DNA from: Microcosmobacter sp040493455
Lineage (GTDB): Bacteria > Bacteroidota > Bacteroidia > Flavobacteriales > Flavobacteriaceae
Direction: 5' to 3'
DNA length: 64,000 nucleotides
Assembly: GCF_040493455.1 (NCBI RefSeq)
Contig: NZ_JANFDA010000006.1
Span: 1-64,000 of the forward strand
Part shown: piece after piece, positions 27,224-35,459 of the stretch
How positions within the stretch are numbered: the first letter of the stretch is position 1
How the letters are laid out: each line of letters begins with the position of its first letter
The notes under the pieces: model-generated
Seen by the model: the letters and a program-made list of their open reading frames with translations, nothing else
What the model was told of the DNA's origin: nothing
Databases searched by the model: none
Translations under genes and position numbers: made by a program

Positions 27224-28150
27224 ATGAAAAAAATTACGCTATTGGTAGTTAGCTTATTAACTACTTTTTTCGCCTTAGGGCAAGAAACTATCTCCTTTGA
27301 GTCTGCAGAAAGTTATTCTCTTGGAGATATTAACACTCAAAATAATTGGTCTGTCACTGGTTGTGGACCTGGTTGTTTTGTTGCTAATCAGGATGTATCT
27401 AACGAACAATCCTCTGATGGTTCGTTTTCTCTAAAAATTGATCAAGATGGTGCATTCTCTGGTCAATCCAATCCTGTTGTAGGTGCATTCTATACATATG
27501 CAGCTGAAATACCTAATGCTTCTGCTACTTTTTCTGCTGATATGTTTATAGACACATTTGATTCTGCAAATACTTCAGATTATATATTTGGTTTAGTAAA
27601 TACTACTGAAGCCGTTTTTAGAACTTACATTCGATTTACTTTTGAAGGTAATATCACAGTCTTAGTAACTGAAGGTGATGCTGTACAGCTAGTGGATACC
27701 ATGCAAGATTGGACTCCGCTAACCTGGTTTAATGTTAGAATAGAAATAACAAATGATGCTGTAGAGTTTTTCATCGACGATGTTTCTATTTACTCTGGTA
27801 CATTAGCAACATCTGGATCTATTGAGCAAGTGCAGTTTGCTCATGATAATTTTGCTGGTTTTGCTCATATAGACAACTTTAGAACTAATGATGAAGATTT
27901 GTCAGTTGAAAGTTTTGAAAATAACGCATTTAGTTATTTCTATAACAAAACCACTAAATCTCTAGAGTTAGACGCTTCTAGCCCATTACAGAATGTTGAG
28001 ATTTATAATATACTTGGACAAAAGGTAATTAGTAACACACTAAACCAAACGTCTGAATCTATTGATTTACAACAATTAACTAACGGCGTTTATTTAGCTA
28101 GAATAGAAACTGAAAATGGTTCTAAATCCGTTAAGTTTCTGAAGCAATAA
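27224..28150 (+). CDS. T9SS type A-sorted secreted protein with lectin/laminin G-like domain
   Basis: The start is the ATG at 27224; the in-frame TTG two codons upstream adds nothing. The signal peptide is KKITLLVVSLLTTFFALGQ. The central region of about 200 residues (ISFESAESYSLGDIN, ATFSADMFIDTF, WFNVRIEITNDAVEFFIDDV, HIDNFRTND) has the strand pattern of a concanavalin/laminin G-like carbohydrate-binding fold. The last 75 residues are a T9SS sorting domain (NVEIYNILGQKVISN, LTNGVYLARIETENG, KSVKFLKQ). It should be secreted and attached at the cell surface. The ligand is unknown. It and the next gene have the same orientation, similar signal peptides and similar sorting domains, but each has its own terminator. 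Confidence 0.85.
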   Translation: MKKITLLVVSLLTTFFALGQETISFESAESYSLGDINTQNNWSVTGCGPGCFVANQDVSNEQSSDGSFSLKIDQDGAFSGQSNPVVGAFYTYAAEIPNASATFSADMFIDTFDSANTSDYIFGLVNTTEAVFRTYIRFTFEGNITVLVTEGDAVQLVDTMQDWTPLTWFNVRIEITNDAVEFFIDDVSIYSGTLATSGSIEQVQFAHDNFAGFAHIDNFRTNDEDLSVESFENNAFSYFYNKTTKSLELDASSPLQNVEIYNILGQKVISNTLNQTSESIDLQQLTNGVYLARIETENGSKSVKFLKQ

Positions 28151-28168
28151 ATCTAGTTTGAAAGTCAT

Positions 28169-28196
28169 AAAAAAGGCGGCATCTAGCCGCTTTTTT
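28169..28196 (+). terminator. Intrinsic terminator
   Basis: GCGGC and GCCGC form a short stem with loop ATCTA, flanked by AAAAAAG and TTTTTT. It lies about 20 nt after the stop of the preceding secreted-protein gene. Confidence 0.85.
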
Positions 28197-28290
28197 ATTC
28201 CTAATGGTAGACAATTTAGGTTTCTGTTAGAATAAGGTTTTGGTCTCACAATAACCTTATGAAAAACGTTAAAATAACCTAAATTAGCCC

Positions 28291-28317
28291 TTGTCAATCA
28301 TTTTATTTTTAACTTTA
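28291..28317 (+). promoter_or_regulatory. Bacteroidota-type promoter of the second T9SS protein
   Basis: TTG (28291-28293) and TAACTTTA (28310-28317, one mismatch from TAnnTTTG) are 16 nt apart. The predicted start leaves a leader of about 25 nt to the ATG at 28350. A similar box TAGCTTTA (27184-27191) precedes the first T9SS gene, and both leaders contain TTAATCTAA. Confidence 0.5.
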
Positions 28318-28349
28318 AATCTATTAATCTAATTTTCAAATCAATTTTT

Positions 28350-29591
28350 ATGAAAAAAATTACTCTATTAATCTTGGCTTTTGTAGCCTTTAATTTTAAT
28401 TATGCACAAGACACCTGTGCTACTGCAACAGTAGTAACTGCAGGAACTACTACAGTCGCAGCTGTAGATGGTACTGAAGTTCCGGTTCCAGAATGTGCAG
28501 CGAATGCGGCAGACCCAGATCCAAGAACAGCTGGAGAGTGGTTTGTTTACACAGCTACTATAGACGGTATTACCAATGTAACAACTGATTTACCTCAAAA
28601 TGCAGGAGGAGATACCAGAGTTCATATTTACACAGGTAGTTGTGCCGCTTTAACTTGTTTTGCTGGCAATGATGATATTGCAGCAGGCAACTATTTATCT
28701 GATGTTACATTCCCTGTACAGATGGGAACTACTTATTACATTGCTTGGGATGACCGTTGGAGTGCAGCTGGTTTTGATTTTGAATTGACAGAAACTCCTG
28801 TAGATTGCAGCACAACTAGCCCTTACACTTATAACTTTGCAGATTTCAATACTTTTGTTGGTTGCTATACTATAGAAGATGCCAATACAGACGGGACTTC
28901 TTGGGGTTATAATAACGGAAATGATTTTGATGGTGATACTGTAAATGATCCTGTTGGATTAGTATTTCCTCCAAACCCAACTGTAACTAAAGACGATTGG
29001 TTATTTACACCTGCATTTAATGGTGTTGCAAATGCTGAGTATGAAATTACTGTAGTATACAATGCTTTCGATAACCCTGTAGCTGCTGATGAGTCATTTG
29101 AAATTGTTGTTTTAGATGCTCCTTCATCTACAGCTGGTACGCAAAGTGTTATAGGTAGTTATTCTGGGATTACTCAAAGTGGAGCTGGTGTAGCAGATCT
29201 TTTACCAAATGCATATACTGATAGTGCGACATATACGCCTACGGCAGATGGTACGTTCTATTTTGCTATTCACACTACTACGCCAATGGCTACTAGTGGT
29301 ATTTTCACTCTATTCAGTATTAGTGTTAATGAGACATTAAGTATTCCTGAATTTGAGGCAAATGTGTTTAAGCACAATTATGATAAAAACACTGAGTCAT
29401 TATCTTTAGAATCTTCTAATCTTCCTTTGACAGGTATAGAAATTTACAGTATTCTAGGACAAAATGTGTTATCAAACACACTTTCTTCTAATGAAGAAAC
29501 TGTAAACTTATCTTCTCTTACTGATGGTGTTTATTTAGCTAAAGTAAGTATTGAAGGTGGTTCTCAAACCATAAAGTTTGTTAAGCAATAA
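28350..29591 (+). CDS. T9SS type A-sorted secreted protein with choice-of-anchor-like domain
   Basis: This 413-residue protein has a signal peptide (KKITLLILAFVAFNFNYAQ). Residues of about 20-150 form a beta-rich domain common in Bacteroidota secreted proteins (CATATVVTAG, GEWFVYTATIDG, RVHIYTGSCAALTCFAGNDD, GTTYYIAWDDRW). Residues of about 155-330 resemble a cleaved-adhesin/choice-of-anchor J domain (YNFADFNTFVGCYTIEDANTDG, DDWLFTPAF, GTFYFAIHTTTP). The C-terminal 75 residues are a sorting domain (IEIYSILGQNVLSN, LTDGVYLAKVSIEG, QTIKFVKQ). Secretion by T9SS and surface attachment are expected. Even Cys spacing in the first half suggests disulfides. Function unknown. Confidence 0.85.
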   Translation: MKKITLLILAFVAFNFNYAQDTCATATVVTAGTTTVAAVDGTEVPVPECAANAADPDPRTAGEWFVYTATIDGITNVTTDLPQNAGGDTRVHIYTGSCAALTCFAGNDDIAAGNYLSDVTFPVQMGTTYYIAWDDRWSAAGFDFELTETPVDCSTTSPYTYNFADFNTFVGCYTIEDANTDGTSWGYNNGNDFDGDTVNDPVGLVFPPNPTVTKDDWLFTPAFNGVANAEYEITVVYNAFDNPVAADESFEIVVLDAPSSTAGTQSVIGSYSGITQSGAGVADLLPNAYTDSATYTPTADGTFYFAIHTTTPMATSGIFTLFSISVNETLSIPEFEANVFKHNYDKNTESLSLESSNLPLTGIEIYSILGQNVLSNTLSSNEETVNLSSLTDGVYLAKVSIEGGSQTIKFVKQ

Positions 29592-29608
29592 ACATTCAAT
29601 TATACAAT

Positions 29609-29640
29609 AAAAAAAAAGCGGCTTAAGAGCCGCTTTTTTT
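29609..29640 (+). terminator. Bidirectional terminator
   Basis: AGCGGCT TAAG AGCCGCT is a perfect 7-bp hairpin with a long A-run before it and a T-run after it, so it can act on both strands. It serves the T9SS gene on the plus strand and overlaps the stop of rlmN on the minus strand. Confidence 0.9.
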
Positions 29641-30682
29641 ATTGTGTTTTATTGGCCAATTGACCACATGCTGCATCAATATCTTTTCCTCTAGATCGCC
29701 TTATGGTAACCGTTATATTATTGGCTTCTAGTATAGATGTATACATATCTATGGCCTTAGAACTTGCTTGTTGAAACTCACCATCATCGATAGGATTATA
29801 CTCTATAAGGTTTACTTTGCTTGGCGCAAACTTGCAAAATTTAATTAAGGCATCCACGTCTTTCTTAGTATCATTGATACCTTCCCACACAACATACTCA
29901 TAGGTAATTCGATTCTTAGTTTTTGCATACCAATATTCCAAGGCCTCTCTTAAATCTTTCAAAGGAAATGTCGCATTAAAAGGCATAATGGATGTCCTTA
30001 CCTCATCTATAGCTGAATGTAAAGACACTGCAAGTTTAAACTTTACGTTTTCATCAGCCATTTTTTTAATCATCTTTGGGACGCCAGATGTTGATACTGT
30101 AATCCGCTTTGGTGACATTCCCAATCCTTCGGGAGACGTAATTTTATCTATGGCTTTGAGTACATTGTTATAATTCATTAATGGTTCTCCCATTCCCATG
30201 AAGACAATATTACTCAATGGTCTATCGTGATACAATCTGCTTTCATTATCGATCGCAACCACCTGATCATAGATTTCATCTGGATTGAGGTTTCGCATTC
30301 GTTTAAGCCTCGCTGTAGCACAGAACCTGCAATCTAAACTGCATCCAACCTGAGAAGACACACAGGCAGTTGTTCTGGTAGGTGTAGGAATAAGAACAGA
30401 CTCAACTGTTAACCCATCATGAAGTCGTACAGCATTTTTTATGGTCCCATCACTACTTCGCTGCATCTGATCAACTTTGATATGATTAATTACAAAGTTG
30501 TCTTCCAACATTTGCCTTGTAGCTTTAGAGATATTGGTCATGTCCTCAAAGCTATGTGCAGATTTCTGCCATAACCATTCGTAAACCTGATTTCCTCTAA
30601 AAGCCTTATCTCCTTGACTCTCAAAAAAATCTCGAAGCTGCTGTTTTGTAAATGCTCTTATGTCTCTTTTTTCTGCTTTCAC
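29639..30682 (-). CDS. rlmN: 23S rRNA (adenine2503-C2)-methyltransferase / dual-specificity RlmN
   Basis: This radical SAM methyltransferase methylates C2 of A2503 in 23S rRNA and, in studied homologues, A37 of some tRNAs. The iron-sulfur cluster motif CxxxCxxC is Cys114, Cys118 and Cys121 (CSLDCRFC). The second catalytic Cys is Cys339 (DAACGQLANK). Typical blocks are present: GMGEPLMNYNNV, ITVSTSGVP and LAVSLHSA. At 347 residues it has full length. The start codon is GTG at 30682; no ATG lies in a sensible place. It is separated from queA by a terminator, so it has its own promoter or depends on read-through. Confidence 0.97.
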   Translation of the reverse strand: MKAEKRDIRAFTKQQLRDFFESQGDKAFRGNQVYEWLWQKSAHSFEDMTNISKATRQMLEDNFVINHIKVDQMQRSSDGTIKNAVRLHDGLTVESVLIPTPTRTTACVSSQVGCSLDCRFCATARLKRMRNLNPDEIYDQVVAIDNESRLYHDRPLSNIVFMGMGEPLMNYNNVLKAIDKITSPEGLGMSPKRITVSTSGVPKMIKKMADENVKFKLAVSLHSAIDEVRTSIMPFNATFPLKDLREALEYWYAKTKNRITYEYVVWEGINDTKKDVDALIKFCKFAPSKVNLIEYNPIDDGEFQQASSKAIDMYTSILEANNITVTIRRSRGKDIDAACGQLANKTQ

Positions 30683-30690
30683 TGTTACAA

Positions 30691-30724
30691 AAATAAAAAG
30701 CCTTGATTAAATCAAGGCTTTCCT
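30691..30724 (-). terminator. Intrinsic terminator after queA
   Basis: AGCCTTGAT (30699-30707) and ATCAAGGCT (30711-30719) form a perfect 9-bp stem with a 3-nt loop. On the minus strand TTTTTATTTTT follows the stem. Confidence 0.9.
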
Positions 30725-30742
30725 TATTTTATTAATCTTATG

Positions 30743-31792
30743 TTAGATGATCAACATTGCATCTCCATAAGTATAGAATCTATATTTTTCTTTTACTGCT
30801 TCTTCATAAGCACGCTTGATAAAATCGTGACCAGCAAATGCAGAAACCATCATTAATAGCGTAGATTTTGGTGTATGGAAATTGGTAACCATACTATTAG
30901 CTATGCTAAAATCGTAAGGTGGAAAAATGAACTTATTTGTCCATCCGTAGAATTCATTTAGAGTTCCTTCTGAAGACACCGAACTTTCTATCGCTCTCAT
31001 AGATGTTGTGCCAATAGCACAGACACGTTTCTTATTAGCAATAGCATTATTTACTATATCTGTAGCTTTTTCGTCGATAGTAACTTCTTCACTATCCATT
31101 TTGTGCTTCGATAAATCTTCTACTTCTACTGGATTGAATGTTCCAAGACCAACATGTAATGTTACTTCTGCCTTTTCTATTCCTTTAATTTCTAATCTTT
31201 TCAGTAGGTGTTTAGAAAAGTGCAATCCTGCTGTCGGAGCAGCTACAGCACCTTCGTTCTTTGCAAAAATTGTTTGGTACCGCTCTTCGTCCTGAGGTTC
31301 TACTTCTCTTTTGATATATTTTGGAAGCGGAGTTTCTCCAAGCTCATTAAGTTTATTTCTAAACTCTTTGTATGATCCATCGTATAGGAAGCGTAATGTT
31401 CTACCTCTAGAGGTTGTGTTATCTATAACCTCAGCAACTAACGAATCGTCATCTCCAAAATAGAGTTTATTTCCTATTCTTATTTTTCTAGCAGGATCAA
31501 CCAACACATCCCATAATCTCTGTTCTTCATTTAATTCTCTTAATAAAAATACTTCTATCCTTGCTCCAGTTTTTTCTTTATTTCCATATAATCTAGCTGG
31601 AAACACTTTTGTGTTATTCAAGATCATTACATCACCTTCATCAAAATAATCGATAAGGTCTTTGAACTGTTTGTGTTCAATAGTTTGTTGCTCTCTATTG
31701 AGCACCATTAATCTTGCTTCATCTCTGTTTTCTGCAGGATGTTCCGCTAATAATTCTTCTGGAAGGTCAAAATTGAAGTGTGATAGTTTCAT
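30743..31792 (-). CDS. queA: S-adenosylmethionine:tRNA ribosyltransferase-isomerase QueA
   Basis: QueA moves the ribosyl part of SAM to preQ1 in tRNA, making epoxyqueuosine on the way to queuosine at the wobble position. The 349 residues match full length, with family blocks FDLPEELLAEHPAENRDEARLMVL, FPARLYGNK, EGAVAAPTAGLHFS, TLHVGLGTFNPV, ICAIGTTSMRAIES-like (CAIGTTSMRAIES) and NFHTPKSTLLMMVSAFAG. It follows aroA by 65 nt and is the last gene before a strong terminator, so it probably belongs to the upstream operon. Confidence 0.97.
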   Translation of the reverse strand: MKLSHFNFDLPEELLAEHPAENRDEARLMVLNREQQTIEHKQFKDLIDYFDEGDVMILNNTKVFPARLYGNKEKTGARIEVFLLRELNEEQRLWDVLVDPARKIRIGNKLYFGDDDSLVAEVIDNTTSRGRTLRFLYDGSYKEFRNKLNELGETPLPKYIKREVEPQDEERYQTIFAKNEGAVAAPTAGLHFSKHLLKRLEIKGIEKAEVTLHVGLGTFNPVEVEDLSKHKMDSEEVTIDEKATDIVNNAIANKKRVCAIGTTSMRAIESSVSSEGTLNEFYGWTNKFIFPPYDFSIANSMVTNFHTPKSTLLMMVSAFAGHDFIKRAYEEAVKEKYRFYTYGDAMLII

Positions 31793-31857
31793 CTATTAAT
31801 TTTTTTCAAGCTGCAAATATACAATCTCGAAGTAGGCCTTGTCAAGTATTTAATGAA

Positions 31858-33090
31858 TTATTCTTTAGACTTAATGCCTATTTTTTCTAAGTCTGTCCAA
31901 AAATCGGGGTAAGATTTGGAAACAACATCATGTTCATTGATGGTTATTGGGACTCTAAGTGCCAAAGGAGCAAAAGCCATCGCCATTCTATGGTCCTTAT
32001 AAGTGTCAATAGCAATATCCTCTTTTATTTTTTTTGAAGCGAATAACTGAAGGGAATCATCTGTAATATGAACTTTAGCACCTAGTTTCTCTAATTCAGT
32101 TTTTAAAGCCACTAATCGATCTGTTTCTTTTATCTTCAATGTGTGAAGCCCTGTGAGATCACATCCTATGCCGTGTCCAAAGGCAGTAACAGCTATAGTT
32201 TGCGCAATATCTGGAGCGTTAGATAAATCTAGATTGATTATGGTATCGTCGTTAACGTCTTCAATTTTATTTAATATGATGGCGTTATCAATAAACGTCG
32301 TCTCAACTCCAAATTCTTTATATATCTCTGCCAGAACTGAATCTCCTTGTAATGAGTCTTTTTTGTATGATGATAATTGCAGCTTAGTCCCAACTTTACT
32401 TAGAGCTACAATGCTATAAAAGTAAGATACCGAAGACCAATCGGATTCAATGACAAGCGTATCTGTTTCTATTTGTACTTCATTAAAAGGCTCAACCTCG
32501 ATTACATTCTCTTCAAAATTTGTTTTGACTCCAATTTCATTCAATAAAGCCAATGTCATTTTGATATATGGTACTGAAGTAATCTTTCCTTTTAAAGTCA
32601 GCTTCAATCCATTATTTAGCGAAGGTGCAATAAGCAATAATGCTGATATATATTGGCTACTTACATCTGCCTTTAATTCTACTTCCTTTTCGGTTATGGA
32701 TTTACCTTTTATTTTGAGTGGAGGACAGCCTTCTGTTTCTAAATATGATATCTCTGACCCAAGAGATCGAAGTGCTTCAACTAGTATCTTAATTGGTCGC
32801 TCTTTCATCCTTGAAGAACCTGTCAATATCACATCACTTTCACTACGTGTAGCAAAGTAAGCTGTCAGAAAACGCATTGCTGTCCCTGCATGGTGAATAT
32901 CAACTAGACCGCTTTGATTCTTAAAAGCAGCTTGCATTAGTTGTGTATCATCAGAATTGGATAGGTTTTCAATCTGTATTGCAGGATAAAGGGCTTGTAA
33001 CAATAAAGCTCTATTGGACTCACTCTTTGAACCCGTAATACTTATAGTTTGATTATTTAAAACTGAAGATTTATGAAGATGTTTTTGCAT
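31858..33090 (-). CDS. aroA: 3-phosphoshikimate 1-carboxyvinyltransferase (EPSP synthase)
   Basis: AroA transfers enolpyruvyl from PEP to shikimate 3-phosphate, the sixth shikimate step. The 410 residues include GSKSESNRALLL near the start (Lys and Ser bind shikimate 3-phosphate), HAGTAMRFLTAYFA (the NAGTAMRP-like block, here HAG...RF), SSQYISALLL, and LKIKETDRLVALKTEL (KETDR). The C-terminal half has DHRMAMAFAPLAL. The altered NAGTAxR block is seen in many Bacteroidota enzymes. The gene is 18 nt after the MazG-like gene and feeds the same pathway as the aromatic cluster about 6 kb upstream. Confidence 0.96.
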   Translation of the reverse strand: MQKHLHKSSVLNNQTISITGSKSESNRALLLQALYPAIQIENLSNSDDTQLMQAAFKNQSGLVDIHHAGTAMRFLTAYFATRSESDVILTGSSRMKERPIKILVEALRSLGSEISYLETEGCPPLKIKGKSITEKEVELKADVSSQYISALLLIAPSLNNGLKLTLKGKITSVPYIKMTLALLNEIGVKTNFEENVIEVEPFNEVQIETDTLVIESDWSSVSYFYSIVALSKVGTKLQLSSYKKDSLQGDSVLAEIYKEFGVETTFIDNAIILNKIEDVNDDTIINLDLSNAPDIAQTIAVTAFGHGIGCDLTGLHTLKIKETDRLVALKTELEKLGAKVHITDDSLQLFASKKIKEDIAIDTYKDHRMAMAFAPLALRVPITINEHDVVSKSYPDFWTDLEKIGIKSKE

Positions 33091-33108
33091 AAAATCTAAT
33101 AGTCGCGT

Positions 33109-33435
33109 TTACTTTAGCTTTTCATTATTATGGTGTCTGTCATGGTCGCGCTTGGTCTTCTTGTCCATCTTTTTATCGAAAGCGGCTTGCAAGTCAATCC
33201 CTGTTTGATTGGCAAGACATAGCACTACAAAAACCACATCTGCTAATTCTTCTCCTAGATCTTTATCCTTATCACTTTCTTTTTCGCTTTGCTCCCCATA
33301 ACGCCTGGCAATAATACGTGCTACCTCTCCTACTTCTTCTGTAAGTTGTGCCATGTTAGTGAGCTCGTTAAAATATCTCACGCCATGGTTTTGAATCCAG
33401 TCGTCAACAATCTTTTGGGCGTTTTTTATATCCAC
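33109..33435 (-). CDS. MazG-like nucleotide pyrophosphohydrolase
   Basis: This 108-residue, all-alpha NTP-PPase hydrolyses nucleoside triphosphates, probably non-canonical ones, to monophosphates. Metal-binding motifs are EEVGEVAR (residues 31-38) and EELADVVFVV (near 65-74), the EExxE and ExxD pattern of the MazG-like superfamily. The protein is a single short domain, unlike two-domain MazG. The start is GTG at 33435, 1 nt after the DUF3857 gene stop, so translation is probably coupled. The tail is rich in His, Lys and Asp (KKTKRDHDRHHNNEK). Confidence 0.85.
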   Translation of the reverse strand: MDIKNAQKIVDDWIQNHGVRYFNELTNMAQLTEEVGEVARIIARRYGEQSEKESDKDKDLGEELADVVFVVLCLANQTGIDLQAAFDKKMDKKTKRDHDRHHNNEKLK

Positions 33436-33436
33436 T

Positions 33437-35452
33437 TTATATTCTTTTTAGTACGATCTTTTCTGATATCTTTTCAATATAAGCATTAAAATATTGTCTG
33501 AATGCTGTATAGTCGTTTGCAGGAACAAAAGAGTAATTGAAATTAAACCCTATGCGCAATTGAATATAATTGCCATTCTGCATTATTGTATATTTATAAT
33601 CACTGATATTGTCTTCTGAAAGTTTATAGGATACACTTTCTGGTAATGATTCTACTTCATATCCTTCTGGCAACATTATGTTTACCATATAGTTTTGAGA
33701 AAAAGGATGTACAAAGTCTATTGGGTAATCTCGGGTTTCTTCTTTAAATGGCGTTTCTTCTATGGTATAAAACAGCAATGGTGAAACGTACAATTTGTCT
33801 CCAATCTCTTCAATGAGTTCTTCCGAAGAAAAGTCGAACTTCTTTACGTAAGGCTTTGTAACTTCTTTTTCGTTTTGAACTTCGAGGTTTTCAACTACCA
33901 ATTCTATGTCTCTGTCTTCGAGCTTCTCTATCTTTTCTTCTGTTGTTAATTTTAGCTCTCTCTTTCTCATATTCTGAGCATAATGGAGCGTACAATGATC
34001 TCTTATTTTACCTTCTACAGAAAGATCTGGATTGATTTTGTAATTAATAGACTTAGTTTCTACTGAAGGTGAGCTTTGTTGCAGAGAAATCCATGTAGAA
34101 CTACCATTTTTTCTTATTAGTCTACCACGCCAATTCATTGCTCTTTCTGGTAACAAATTAGGGATGCAATAAGGGTCTGTTGCATCTAGTAAAATGGTTC
34201 CATTCGGGATTTCGATTACAGATACTACATAGTTAAACCCGTCTAGAGTAGCAGTAATAGGAATTCCGTTAGCTTTAGTACTTACCAAAACTGGGTTGGC
34301 GTTTAAGCCAGCATGCCTTAACATTGATGTTAGCATTAAATTGATTTCTGCTACGTTTCCACTGCCTTCTTTATAGGCTTTTTTCACACCATCGTTTACA
34401 AATTTACCTATGTAACCATTCCATTTTACCTTCGATTTTACAAAAAGAAATACTGTTGCTGCTCTTTGCATAGGATCACTAATCCCCGATAAAGCGGCAT
34501 CTAATTCGCTTTCATAATACGATGCTTTTGCTAACTCACCTCCAAAACCTTCACTTCTGTAAATGGTTTTTGCAATCTTATCCCAGTTTGAAGAATAGTC
34601 GGTAATCTGGCCTCTTGGACTTTTATAAAAAGTGTACTCCCAAACCATTTTGGCTATATAGTTATTGAGGTTGTCAACGAAATTTTCTTGCTTTAATGGA
34701 GGAATATTTTCTAAGTTAATGTCAGTAATATTTTCCTTAAACTCGAAGTCTGATGAACTAAAAGATGTTTGTGTTACATATCCATCTGACCTATTTGCAT
34801 TTGTGATTGTTTCTTTTCTATCTACTGTTGAGTCTACAAAATTTGGATAGAATGCTGCTTTTGGGTTTATGGTCTTTTTGAAATTAAAAAACTCAGGGAT
34901 TCTTACTCTAATATCTAGTTTTTTGATTGGGACAAGGTCTTGTAAATAGATATCATCTATTACGCCGATAAATGGCGACTCCATTTCGTATTTTAACTCC
35001 ACAACTGAGCCTTCTTTGACATTAGGCAATGCAAATGAGGCTTTTTTCCAATATTCATTTACTTCTTCGTCAAATATACCTTCATTCTTGAGTTTAGTTT
35101 TTTCTACCTTACCATTGTTAAGGTTATATGTATATCCTTTTATTCCAAATAACTTTGTCCTTTTGGTAGTGCTTTCATTATATAATCTTACGGAATAATT
35201 CGCTCTATCTAAGCCTTCTTTATTATATATCTTAACCCTCATCTGCACTTCTCTTACTTGTGTAAACCCTTCTTGCTTATCGAATCTATAATAAATCCTT
35301 TCGCTTTTATATAGAATTTCAGCATCGGCGTTCGGATTTATCTCCGATGCTTGAGATTCTAACTCTTGCTTAGAGACTTTTCCAAACTTAAAGTTTTGTG
35401 AATGGATACTGGTAGCGATTAATAGTAGAGCTAGGGTAAAAAATGTTCTCAT
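33437..35452 (-). CDS. DUF3857/transglutaminase-like protein with a degenerate active site
   Basis: This exported 671-residue protein (signal TLALLLIATSIHSQ) has an N-terminal DUF3857 beta-domain (residues of about 40-260) and a transglutaminase-like core. The core lacks the catalytic Cys: where active relatives have GxGDCK it reads GSGNVAEINLML. The His position reads GFNYVVSV instead of a His-containing block; the Asp region LLDATDPYCIP is kept. It therefore looks non-catalytic. A C-terminal beta-rich domain with regular strands follows. It lies 7 nt after the gene encoding an intact relative (35460-37358), suggesting that the two work together in the periplasm. The substrate is unknown. 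Confidence 0.85.
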   Translation of the reverse strand: MRTFFTLALLLIATSIHSQNFKFGKVSKQELESQASEINPNADAEILYKSERIYYRFDKQEGFTQVREVQMRVKIYNKEGLDRANYSVRLYNESTTKRTKLFGIKGYTYNLNNGKVEKTKLKNEGIFDEEVNEYWKKASFALPNVKEGSVVELKYEMESPFIGVIDDIYLQDLVPIKKLDIRVRIPEFFNFKKTINPKAAFYPNFVDSTVDRKETITNANRSDGYVTQTSFSSSDFEFKENITDINLENIPPLKQENFVDNLNNYIAKMVWEYTFYKSPRGQITDYSSNWDKIAKTIYRSEGFGGELAKASYYESELDAALSGISDPMQRAATVFLFVKSKVKWNGYIGKFVNDGVKKAYKEGSGNVAEINLMLTSMLRHAGLNANPVLVSTKANGIPITATLDGFNYVVSVIEIPNGTILLDATDPYCIPNLLPERAMNWRGRLIRKNGSSTWISLQQSSPSVETKSINYKINPDLSVEGKIRDHCTLHYAQNMRKRELKLTTEEKIEKLEDRDIELVVENLEVQNEKEVTKPYVKKFDFSSEELIEEIGDKLYVSPLLFYTIEETPFKEETRDYPIDFVHPFSQNYMVNIMLPEGYEVESLPESVSYKLSEDNISDYKYTIMQNGNYIQLRIGFNFNYSFVPANDYTAFRQYFNAYIEKISEKIVLKRI

Positions 35453-35459
35453 GTATTGG